In this document: piece after piece, positions 1 to 10,601 of the stretch | Numbering within the stretch: the first letter of the stretch is position 1 | How the letters are laid out: every line of letters starts with the position of its first letter | NCBI GenBank assembly: GCA_013399115.1 | Contig: VXAA01001946.1 | Location: forward strand, 36,794 to 100,793 | Direction of reading: 5' to 3' | Length of the DNA stretch: 64,000 nucleotides | From: Anseranas semipalmata | Taxonomy: Eukaryota; Chordata; Aves; Anseriformes; Anseranatidae | Made by a program: the position numbers and the translations under genes | The notes under the pieces: model-generated | Seen by the model: the letters and a program-made list of their open reading frames with translations, nothing else | Database searches by the model: none | Told to the model about the DNA's origin: nothing

Positions 1-166
1 TTGCCTTTGGGGGACAAAGGCCTGAGGTCCATCCAGGGCTGGGAATGGTCACCCCTATGCTACAGTGTAGGCCAGAGTCTCAGAAACATGTGTTTATTTT
101 TTTTTCCACTGCAATAGGAAATTGTGTTCTGTCAGATACTCATTAGAATGATCACATTGGAGAGGG

Positions 167-196
167 AAAAAAAGAAAAAAAAAAAAAAAGAAAAAA
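167..196. repeat. A-rich tract
   Basis: An almost pure run of A interrupted by single G bases. No LINE or SINE body is recognisable upstream, so this is treated as simple sequence rather than a retroposon tail. Confidence 0.8.
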
Positions 197-1000
197 TAGC
201 AATGATAAGGTGCTGCTCAAAACTTATGATTAAATTTAATGGTAAAAACGTACAGCTATAAATGTTCAGTAAATGGTTTCAGTTTACCTCTTCTAAGGCT
301 AATAAAATGTAGCGAGATTCCCTATCTACATGGACTATGCTGGTATGAATATCAAATATAGTTTATCATATTCCAGTTGCCTTTCTTTTTTTTTTCTCCT
401 TTCCTCTTTTTTTAACCTGATGTTCTGAGGATTTCCTTTTAGTGCCTACGAACATCTCCTTTTGACAGACAGTGCAAATTAAAAGATATGGCTAGGCAAA
501 GGAAACTGGAACCCAAATATGCCCCCTGGGTTTTCATTTACAGTTAGAAGCTACAGATACAATTACTGCTGACAGAAACTCAGAAGCCAGTGGCAGAGTG
601 CATGTGGCAGCAGACTCATGCCAGGCAGTAATTGGGAAGATTATTTTTAATCAGAGCATATCCTACAGCCCAAACATTAGAAATCTCTTGTAAGGCTGAC
701 AGGAAATTAAACTGATACCAAACAAAAAAGCCTCAAAATAGAAGTAATATGGTTAGAAGTCTAATGATGGCAAAGCTCACTGCTTGTTGTATTTCACTGT
801 TATCTAAAGGGAATGACTTTTAACTTAAAGCAACAGATATCATTGTTTGATTTTGTTCTAAAATGGAATTAAAAGTATCAGATTAGATTAATTTATATAT
901 AGGCTTTTTGATAAAGTTTTGAAGGTGTAAATCAAGCTTAGTAACTATGTAGATGTATTAATATTTTTCTTATTGCCCTGGGCTTGCGTGCACGTGTTTG

Positions 1001-1028
1001 TGTGTTTTTGTTTTGTTTTGTTTTTTTA
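1001..1028. repeat. (GTTTT)n-like simple repeat
   Basis: Three to four pentamer units of TTTTG followed by a run of T. Confidence 0.75.
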
Positions 1029-2919
1029 ATATGATGCTTAAGGGGGCTACTTATATGGAAAAACAATGTAAGGGCTGGTGTGCTGTTGGAATGCCCAGGT
1101 GTGGTAACTTTACGAAGCCTGAAGGGCCTGGAGCGCGCTCTGGCAGCGACCCTGCAGAAGAACCTCTGCTTCTCTGGGCTGCCAGATCTGGCTGCCCTGA
1201 GAGAGCCACCGTCTTCCCAGAACTTGCCCACACACCTGAGGTTGCCAACCTTTCCATTTTTAAGTGGATATTAAAACAACTTCTTTGCCAGACTTTTTCG
1301 TAGATACTTGGTAGGATTTCTTCTAGTTGACAGAAGTCCTCCTTTTATTTACAAACGTTGCTGTTGTGGATCAGAAAAGAAAGACTGGAGCACTGCAGAA
1401 TTGCTGTTTACAAATGTTGCAATGCCACATGCAAGCAAAATGTTGTCAATTGTATATATTTCTATGCAATACGAATGCAAAACAAGAACCTACTTCTCAT
1501 TTTTCTGAGCTATATGACAGTTGTTGAAAAGAAAATTTAGCATTAAAAAAAATACGTAGATGTATTTTCTCCACAAGGCTGCTTTTAGCTTTGTGGAAGG
1601 TCTTAATGATATCTCAAGTCAGCCTAAAGAATAATAGGGGCTTGTAAACACCATATTGTCAGAATGCAGTTTTTCACAAAATTGTTAGCTTTTTTCAACT
1701 GTATTTACTTCTCTTGAAAAGCACTTTATAGAATCATATGAATATGACTGAACAATAATGCTTGTTGTTTAGCTATTGTCTGATTAGTTAGATAACAAAG
1801 TATACTTCATAATGTATGGGTAATTCGCAAGAGCCCCCTGGTTCCCAGGGAGCTATCCTTACATGTGATGTATTACGCATGACTGTTACACTGGTTCATT
1901 CAAACTAGTATACAGATTGTGTATCTCTCTGGTTGGGGAGACATCTGTACAGGTCTCTGTAAAGTTTGTACATGTGCCCCTCTTCCTTTTGTCCAACAAT
2001 ATGGTAACAAACTCCTTTCTGTAGTAGGGGTTGGGACCATAATGTTTCTAAAACGAGTGCTAGGTGGTATTGCTAAACAGATTGCTAGGGTTGCGTGGTC
2101 AGACACAAGTCTTTTGGAAAAGGAAAATTAATGTCCTGTAACCACAGTGAGGTAGCATTTTAGTTGGTAGAAAGTCTAAAAGGTGTTAGCTGGCATTAGA
2201 AAATTCACAGTGATTTCAAATTGTGAAACACGAGTACACCTGATAGAGAAATCCCGAAACTTAATTATTCAATTTAGTTTTGCTGACCATGAACACAAAT
2301 TTCACTATGGCATTACAAGATGCCTAAATCAAAAGGCATTTTAAAAAATGTAGGCTAATTATTTAAACATTTCTCCTTAGAGATATTTAAGAGATGCTCT
2401 CTATCTCATTAATTTACCTTGCGTTGTACTGGGGGATATCTTTGATCTCACACAAAAAAACACTACCCAGAAAGGAAAAGATGTGGTACTTTGAACATAT
2501 AGTTTATGTGCATATGCAGCCGCCTTATGTGAGTTGCCTTCTGTCTAGTATTTTACATGTGTGTGGATAATTTTATTTCGTTCACAAAAAGAAACTCGTG
2601 TCTTCAGAAGTTCATTAGTGCAGTGTTGTTGGTTTTTTTTTTTTTTTTGGTCAGGGAGTCGCAGTTACTGCTAGGAGCTTCAGTTGTGGAGCTGGATCTT
2701 GTTTTGATAGGTGCCCTCCTAACAGTGGTCCCTGCTCTAAGGGGACCAAAATCTAAATGTTTTCTGTTGCCAATTGTCACTTTTTCAGATTCTGAAGGTT
2801 TTGTTTGCTTTGTTTTTGTTGTTAATTGGTATGTCTATTAGTTGGAATATTACCTGACATGTTTGTAGAACATGTACCTTTCTGGTAGTGCTTGTTGTGA
2901 TTTAGTGATTTATTTACGT

Positions 2920-2988
2920 NNNNNNNNNNNNNNNNNNNNNNNNNNNNNNNNNNNNNNNNNNNNNNNNNNNNNNNNNNNNNNNNNNNNN
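2920..2988. other. Assembly gap (69 N)
   Basis: A run of 69 undetermined bases. It is followed within 20 bases by a short (TG)n tract at about 3003-3016, so a simple repeat is a plausible reason for the break. Open frames across the gap are meaningless. Confidence 0.99.
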
Positions 2989-5689
2989 AGGAATAATTTT
3001 TTTGTGTGTGTGTGTGAAAAAATATTCAAAATGTTTACTGTTTGGAATTTTATTGAAGTGGATAAAACAGTGTATCAAATTTGTCTACTGCTTTGGTAGT
3101 ACATAGGCCTAGGTGCATGTTTTCTTTGAAGACTTGAAATACATACAATATTTCTATCTTCAAGAGTATTCATATCAGGGAATATATACTGCCACTTGCA
3201 CATGGAAATGAAAAATGCATTTAGGGTGAATCTGTTATGAAAAACATGCTTAAGCTTACTGTAACTGCTAAAATTCAATGAATAATTCAGTAAAATACTA
3301 CATGTCACCAGCTGCTCATCAGTTTAAAAAAAAAAAAGTGGCATGGAATAAAATGTTATCCTATTTCAATTCACAGTTATGTGCATGTATAATATTTTGG
3401 ATGCCCCCTTCTGTTTGTATATTTCATGATTTTTCTTTTGCAAAATTGCTTGAAGTTTACAATTGAAAAATACACAAGTACATCACAGTTGTGTGTCCCT
3501 ATTGAAACAGGAACCTGTATAGGGGAAAAGTTTGAATTATGGCATTGTAATTGCATGTCTAGTTTAGTAGGTAAGTTCATAATGCAAGCATAGGATTTAG
3601 GTTTCAAATCAATTGTGGCTAGCTTCCTCTTTTCTTTTTTAATTATAGTCTATTACTTAAGAAATAGTAAAATATTTGTTGGTGTTTATGAATAAATAAT
3701 TAAATTTTACTGGTTTGCTTTGTACTACAATAAAAATGCTATTATGACCTGAAAATGAATGCAACATTTCTGTTTTGTGAAAACCCTTATCAATGGATTA
3801 TCAATTTTATTTTTTTATAATGTTTTGAATCTTAAAGCTTACCTTAAGCCTTCAATGGTCAAAGGGCAAAAATATGATCTCCTTTGAATCTCCCTTTCCC
3901 AGTAAGAATGTATTTTTCTTTTCTTAGGAAACTACACAGAAGCCCCATGCAAGTGGTGCCTATTGTTTTCATGATCAGAGCCTTCTTTCTGTAAGTACAA
4001 CGATTTTTGCTGCTGTTTATTTTATTTTTCCTTGGTATGTGGTTAAAATCTCTGTTTTGCTGTCATAATGAATAAGGACATATATTGGCCTTCACAACTT
4101 GCCTTGCTGATGCTGGATCTCAAGACACATAGACCATGCATACAAGGTCAGTTGTCTTTTAGTCTTCAATGAACAACAACTTGCTAGTGACTTGCTTAGA
4201 GAATAATCTTCCCTGTTTCTGGCCATAGGTTGAAATAAACTGTTTTTCCCTTGTATTTCCTTTTGCACGTTAGGGTTTGCATGGCTAAATTTATTTTACC
4301 TTTGGCTGATTCTTTCAAACAGCACTTCTTTTGTATATAGATTACTTGGTTCAGACACTTTTCCTCTCAGAACAGCTGCGAATAATTCATTATGTTTTGT
4401 TGTTCAAATGCACCTTTTAAGGTCAGTTTAGGGAATATAATTACTTAATCTCAGAAATGTATAGAACATGTGAAAAGATGGTTGCATTAGTTCATTTTTC
4501 ACTTCTGTCATTCCTGAGAATTCTTTAAAATAATTAGATGTGAACAAAGTGGTTTTCCCATCCAAACTATTTGTTGCTGTCTCGTACTGGGACCTTATTT
4601 TTTCTTGTGAAGTATTTTGTTTTAACACATACTTAGAAACAGTATTAAGCACTTTTTATGAGGATACAATTTTATATACAAATGAATAATAAATGCAGAA
4701 GTATCAGAAAAACTGAACAAAGTATATGATTCTTGATAGGTGTGTATTTGCTACTTCTCAAACCATTTTTAATAATCCACTTAAAACCAACTGCAGTGCT
4801 CCAATATCTTTGTATTGTGTAATAAGTGTGGCTTATCCTATGGCACAGCAGAAACAGTTCCGTGTGTGTGGCTACAGTCAGTTCTGTGTTGGCTAGCTGA
4901 GTAATAGGGATATACTTATAATTACACTTTTCTCTGTTCTGTGTATAGTAAGCAAAGAAATTGCACAGGTGTACTGGCAAGATAGTAGACTAGACTCACT
5001 TTTTTCATTTAAGTATATCAATGTTAGTAGTTGAGTTCTGCCCCAACAAACAAAGTTCTGTGTCGTTGAAGGAATTAGACGAACAGTCCTTGTTAGAAAT
5101 AAGAAGTGTCTTATACTTATTCTCCTACACCGTACACAATCTACCTCTTAATGTCTTTGAAACACAATTTTATTATTTCAAGATGACTGCCTGGCTTACA
5201 GGATAATAACAACAAAAAAAAAAAAGGCTTGTACATCTTGAAGACAGATTTGAATCAGTTCTTTAGTGCTTGGCATGCTTGTTGCTTTTGGCTTTTCCTC
5301 TGTCATGAACAGTATATTCTGTTGCAGAATAACCTTACAGCTCTTAGCAGAATTTGACACAATTGACAGCTTTTGTTAGAAAAATTCTAGTAAAAAATGT
5401 AAGAATGAGGTTGGGGTTTCCAACCTGTGGGAGACAGTGGTCCCCAAGATAATTACCGTCATGTTTTTAGAAAGCTGACAGTAATTTAACTGTGAATATA
5501 GTGCTTCAGTATCTGTAAATGTAGTTGAAGGAAAAGATACTCATCTTTCGATAAGCTAAATCAGAGATTTGGGATATATGACAAGAAGGAAGAAGAAAAT
5601 ACTCATTTGGAATTTTGGGAAGGTCTAATGCTGCCAGGTCTCAATGTGCATAATTGGTTTTATTATTTTCCCCTGCGATCATAACCTAA
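2989..5689. other. AT-rich non-coding DNA with one exon-like block
   Basis: AT-rich sequence with a short (TG)n tract next to the gap. The only gene-like signal is the block at 3928-3990, listed separately. No repeat family was recognised. Confidence 0.6.
3928..3990 (+). other. Candidate internal exon, 63 nt, gene unknown
   Basis: A pyrimidine-rich tract ending TTTTCTTTTCTTAG (3914-3927) is followed by 63 bases and then GTAAGTAC at 3991, a near-consensus 5' splice site. The block is exactly 21 codons. One frame is fully open, starting ETTQKPHASG and ending SLLS. A second frame is also open and is hydrophobic; the third has a stop. A symmetric 63-nt exon is a common size for alternatively used small exons in large vertebrate genes. 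I do not recognise the peptide in either open frame. Without conservation or RNA data this could be a decoy pair of splice sites. If real, it implies that the surrounding AT-rich DNA is intron of a plus-strand gene. Confidence 0.3.
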
Positions 5690-5900
5690 CCAGCACAGCG
5701 CATATCAATCAGCTTCCAGGCCTCAGCGGCCGTTTGTTTCCTCACGGCGCTGAGGCCGAAGTCCGGCGCGTTGCCTGGTAACGGGCTGCGCGGACGAGCC
5801 GGCTCTTAAGGGTGCCATGTGGCTGGGCCTCGTGCCCTGTGCGCCCTGACACGGCCTACATGTGTAGTATGGGGCCGGTCCTAAAACGGTTTCTCCCGTT
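5690..5900. promoter_or_regulatory. CpG-rich islet with RFX-type X-box and GC hairpin
   Basis: About 200 bases with many CpG dinucleotides stand out from CpG-poor, AT-rich flanks, as expected of an unmethylated promoter or enhancer. Inside it, GTTGCCTGGTAAC at 5770-5782 fits the RFX X-box layout of two half-sites (GTTGCC and GGTAAC) separated by one base. RFX factors commonly bind such sites in promoters of ciliary and some neuronal genes. Just upstream, 5719-5732 and 5745-5757 form complementary GC-rich arms around a 12-base loop. No long conserved open frame or recognisable first exon leaves the islet on either strand, so the transcribed direction is unknown. A decaying GC-rich repeat is the alternative explanation. 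Confidence 0.4.
5719..5757. repeat. GC-rich inverted repeat (hairpin)
   Basis: The left arm GGCCTCAGCGGCCG (5719-5732) pairs with the right arm CGGCGCTGAGGCC (5745-5757) with a single bulged base and a 12-base loop. It has no T-run after it and lies in vertebrate-type DNA, so it is not called a terminator. Confidence 0.75.
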
Positions 5901-6223
5901 CCCTTATTTACAATGAGCATTTAAAAGTAGCAATTCAAATCCAGCACGGATCTGTTAAGGTTATGGAATGCTATGTAAAGAAACAAATCTCAAAAGAATG
6001 TGCAATAATCACAGTAAATTTTGTGTTCAGTAAAATGGGATTGATCTTGTGTATATTGTCAAATGTGTATCTATACGTGTCAAATGGAAGATCACTGACT
6101 GGTATCCCAAGTCAGAAGGGACAGTTAAGTAGTGGTTATTCTGCATTTTTGTATTGTCTAGCTTATTTGGAAGGATGGTTGTTGTGCATAGCCCTCCCCT
6201 GCACAACCACACTTGCCTAAAGC

Positions 6224-6275
6224 TATATATATATTTATATATATATATATTGTTGTTGTTGTTGTTGTTGTTGTT
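6224..6275. repeat. Compound microsatellite (TA)n-(TTG)n
   Basis: A TA-rich tract runs from 6224 to 6250 and abuts a clean run of about eight TTG trinucleotides to 6275. Likely length-polymorphic. Confidence 0.95.
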
Positions 6276-6821
6276 AAATAAGCCATTTCTCTGAAAGCGT
6301 CTCAGGAAAAAAAAGAAAGTAGAAAAACTGGTATTTTGTCCACATTTTGCAGGACATTTTTATACATGCTTTATGAGAGAGAAGTTTGGTATACTTGCTC
6401 ATTTGATCGGGTTTTCATAATCTTCATATTGTACATAGTTGCGCTATAGCTTGATAAATATACTGCAGTTAAGTGGTCTTGTTTTATTACTAGCACTGTT
6501 CCTTGGCTAGAATTTTCTAAGGCAATAGAGAAAGGATGAGCAACAGGTGATGCTTCACATTAACCTGATAGGCATCTCCTTTGGAAGTTCTGCCATGGTG
6601 ATCCACATTTTAAGCCCTGGTGGATATGGATACATGTCTCATCTCATCTCTCCTGCAGTCTGTGATGCAAAATTAGTTGTCCCGTTGTAAAGGCCATTGA
6701 AACGAAGGCTATTAAAACCCTTTCCCCAAATTTTAAAGCTGTGTTTTCTTTTGAGTTGTAAGCATGTTTAAAATAATTAACAGATGGGATTGCAATGAAG
6801 ATATCTTAGTATCAGGGATAA

Positions 6822-6840
6822 AATATATATATATATATAT
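6822..6840. repeat. (AT)n microsatellite
   Basis: About nine uninterrupted AT units. Confidence 0.95.
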
Positions 6841-7999
6841 GGAAAAAAGATTTTAATGATTTCTTATTTCATCTCTATTCTAATAATGGTAGTATTAGTC
6901 CACAGACTTGAATATTTTTAAAATTGCAGCAGTTTGAAATATTGATATCTGTGAATTACAATAAAAAAAGGTTTCAAGAATGGTAGCTAAATAACATAAA
7001 TAAAGCAGTAAGTTCTGCTCCATTACTTGATCTGAGCTAGGATGGGGAGCTGTTTAGTTTTTGGTATCCGCTCTATTGTCACATTATTTATTGTTGTTTT
7101 GCAATATCTGCAAATATCTTCAACGGTTACTGTTAAGGACCAGAAACAGCAAGGTATTTACACACTCCTAATGACAAGCAGATGAATACTCTCATCTATG
7201 TTTTACTTCTTCCTTAGCTAAGCTTTTTCTAAAGCTAAGCCTGACCTGTGATTTTTTTTCTCTAGTGTCAGTGCAAGGTAATTCAGTTTTGGGTCGTTGA
7301 TTTGTAATTCTACTTTTCCATTAGTCAGACACATAATTAGATATAATCTTTCACTCTTTTCCTGCAAAGGGAACTAAATATACTGCCTTTGTTTATTTGT
7401 ATGTCCTGATGTTTGCATAGTCCAAGGCTTACCTCATTTCATTTCCCATAGGGGAAGTAAATGAATGTGTTCTTCTGTTGGGTGTCACTGATTTGAAGTT
7501 TATATCAGTGAAACTTCTAATGATCTTAGGCAAGAACAACAATTAAGTGGCAGCAGGTTTACCTGAATCAGTTAAACCACTGCTATAATCTGATTTACCT
7601 ATATTGTAAAAGGGCATTTTTTTAATGTTTGTGCAAGCTACAAATCAGAATATCAATGGTTACTTCTGATTTAACGGGTGGATATGTTGCTTATTTCACT
7701 TCGATCATGATCTTGCTACACAAAGGAAGGAAAATGCTGTCCTTGCTCAGATAAAGCTTAATCGCTGCTTCATCACATGTAACGGTTACCTGGGGAGACA
7801 AATGCCATAAACGCACATGTCCCTTCTTCCTCATCATTTAACTAAGCATTTATTGCTGAGAACATCATATGTTCTTAGGGTATGGAATATCCCTTTGGTC
7901 ACTTCAAATCGGCTGTCCTGGCTGTGTCTCCTGCCAGCTTCTTGCACACCCCCAGCCTACTTGGTGAGGAGGCAGAGTGGGGAAAAAGAAGGAAAAATT

Positions 8000-8022
8000 A
8001 AAAAACAAACAAACAAACAAAA
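8000..8022. repeat. (AAAC)n microsatellite
   Basis: Four or so tetramer units of AAAC/CAAA within an A-rich stretch. Confidence 0.85.
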
Positions 8023-9064
8023 CCAACTTGATGTTGTGCAAACACTGCTCAGCAATAGCCTGACAATAGCAATAACACTGGTGTGCTGTCAGCACAGTTT
8101 TAATCACAAATCCAAAACACAGCACCATATTGGCTGCTACGAAGACAATTAACTCTATCCCAGCCAGACCCAATACACTATAAAGCTGCTGCTTTTATTC
8201 TTCTTTCTTCATTGTTAAGTTTCTGCTTGCTTTATCTGTACCCCAGAGGAGCAAGTTTTATGAGCACATCTGGAACAAGAAAAGGTGGTACAGTAGAAAC
8301 ATGGGGGGAGGGGAGAGGGATTTTTTCCTTATCTTGAGGGATATTTTGCACAGCTAAATGACCCAATAAAATAAAAATAAAATATGTTGGGTCTACCCTG
8401 AGAAAAGATTGATCTGAAATTCTTCTCAGGTTATGCTTTTATCAAGACCAAGTTGTTGTGTGCTATTGATTTTTAGATCCGAACAGTCTACCAGCAATAA
8501 AAGTTGTAGAGCCAAAATAATTGAAGGTGGTTTTCTGTCTTTTGTGTAAGCCAGGTTAGGATATTGAAGTACAAGTCAATTACTTTGACTCAGGTTCCTT
8601 GAAACTCAAAATTTTAGCATGAGATACGGCTTCTGAATGCTTGTATTCTTGGTTCCCCGAGTCTTATCATACAGGCAGTAGGGTTTGTTTTGCTTGACAA
8701 GCTTTTTAGCATCTTGGTCACTAGTAGTGCAACAGGTAACTATTGAGAAGAGCATGCCTACAGGAGACAGAATCATCATAGGTGACTCCTAACAGCAAAG
8801 ATGTGAAATATAATTAGGCAAAAATCACTTGCAAATAAGTAAAAACTGAATGTACCAGGCCAGAATTAGTTTCATAGGGGTGGCTTTGTCATTCAAGGCA
8901 GAAATTCTGAGTACATGAATTGTAAGGCTTCAGAGACATTTCCTATTACTGACTCAGTCAAGAATGTTAATTTAAGGAATGTGGTTAGCAGGATGTAACC
9001 TACGTGTGTACTTAAAACGTTATACTACATGTTTATTTAATGGGTAGTGGAAAAACAGTTGTTC

Positions 9065-9496
9065 TTACACCTGATGATCAACCACCATATAAAACCTGTG
9101 TTTGCATAACTCGATGAATATCATTACAGCTAGGTTTTTACTTGTGCTTCGTTGTGTGCCAAATGGAGAGAGCAGTAAAATTCTTGAGAGTACTTGTAAA
9201 GTAGCTCTGAAGTTCACTTGTAGAAATGCTAACGAGATTTTTGGGTCATCTGATGTACAGTTAAATGAAATACAGTTCTTTGTAGTTTTGAGGAGGAGGA
9301 GTAGTGTCACGTTCTGCTTGGCCCTGAAAGCCACTTTGATGTAATATGATAGAGCTCTTCCAAGATCCATATTCTTAAAGAAAATGACCAGTATTTCAAC
9401 TGGCTGTGGTTGTGTTCGCAATGCGTCAATAAATGATTTCCCTGGGACAGCTGTCCCCAGATGAAGGCCCCTAACTCTAATGCTCTTCCCTGACAC
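9065..9496 (-). other. Longest unexplained open frame (143 codons), probably chance
   Basis: A minus-strand frame of 143 codons begins MSGKSIRVRG and ends MVVDHQV. I see no signal peptide, no zinc-binding pattern and no repeated motif, and the protein is not recognised. There is a modest leucine/isoleucine-rich middle (around residues 60-70). The complementary strand is also open over part of this stretch (9102-9344), which argues for composition rather than selection. No promoter, polyadenylation signal or splice context ties it to a gene. It is recorded because it is the longest open frame not explained by a repeat. Confidence 0.08.
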
Positions 9497-10524
9497 CCTA
9501 GGACTGCCTCTGCATTTTTTGTGAGATATATGTTATTGCTCAAAGTGATTTGAAAAGTGGGGACATTGCCACACATCCTGGTTTGTCTCCCCCCAGTGTG
9601 GCAATCTCTCTAAGAGTCTGTCCCCCTCCCTCTTCTTTCAGTTCTGTCCCACTTCTCCTTGTCAGAAAAGTCAGGAAAGTTTTAATACAGATGCATTCTT
9701 TATGGGGGGGATAAACTGCATGAAGTGAAGTGTCAATGGAAGATCTGGGAAAAGGTTGAACTAAAAGGCAAAAAACATTTGCTGATGACATGGTTATTCA
9801 AGAGAAATCGCATAGAACTGCAGAAAGGTTTTACAGTACTCAGTGGCAGATGAAATGGTTGCTGATAAAGGGCACATAGGGCAGATAGAAGATCCTGAGA
9901 AAGGAGCAGTTGGGATCATTGTAACGATGGGCAGGAGGGAAATGCAGCCAGAGGCAGAGGGCAGAAACTGCTCGCGCACTTTGGCAGCAGAGCCTGGGGA
10001 TTAGGCTCTCATCACAGAGAGAAGTGAAGGAGAAATTCTAACTGCACAACCAGTGAACAGGACGCTAAAGTGTGACAAGGCAGATCCACTATTATTTCAC
10101 TGGTATGAATAAATGGTGAATTTTTAACAGTGAAGGGGGTTTATACGTAGAAGTCCATGGGAATCTATACTATCCATTGTGTAAAAGGGACAAAATAATG
10201 ACATCATCCTGTCTCAACAGAAACTTATTTAAGACAGGCAAAACTAAGTCTGACTGGGAAAGTGCAGAAAGCCGAAGGATTAAGTCACAGAATAAAATTC
10301 ACTTTCAGAACTTTATAATAAATGGAAATTTGTTTTTGAGGAGGGAGTGAATGACTATTATTGCTCAGAAACCTTTCCTGGAAACATCAGATAGAGTTCT
10401 CAGAAGCATTATTTCAATGCTTGACAGCTGTCAAAAAAAGCAAATTGAATATTTAGCAATTTTCAGAAAAGGCCTTCAGTACAGAAAAAATATGACTGTC
10501 TGCTAGAATGTGTATTGGTCTTAC

Positions 10525-10601
10525 CTGTGCTCACTGTAAGCGGCTCTGGTTACCCCATGTCTAACAAAAGGTGTAGCACAGAGAAAGGGGAAAGGAATGA
10601 T
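10525..10601 (-). other. Weak candidate exon, minus strand, 77 nt
   Basis: Read on the minus strand, a pyrimidine-rich tract ending CTACCTCAG is followed by 77 bases and then GTAAGA after CACAG. One of three frames is open (starts IIPFPFLCAT). A block this short is often open by chance, so the evidence is essentially the two splice-site matches. No relation to a known gene was recognised. Confidence 0.12.

Larger units (their letters stand above)
1..2919. other. AT-rich non-coding DNA, no gene seen
   Basis: Both strands are rich in stop codons and no coding pattern is visible. It holds an A-rich tract at 167-196, a (GTTTT)n-like tract at about 1001-1028, and a modestly GC-richer patch at 1090-1260. 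That patch is open in several frames at once, which fits base composition better than coding. Nothing else was recognised. Confidence 0.7.

Noticed and set aside
7265..7276. Twelve-base microexon between CTCTAG and GTAATT
   Set aside because: Too short to judge and the donor is weak.
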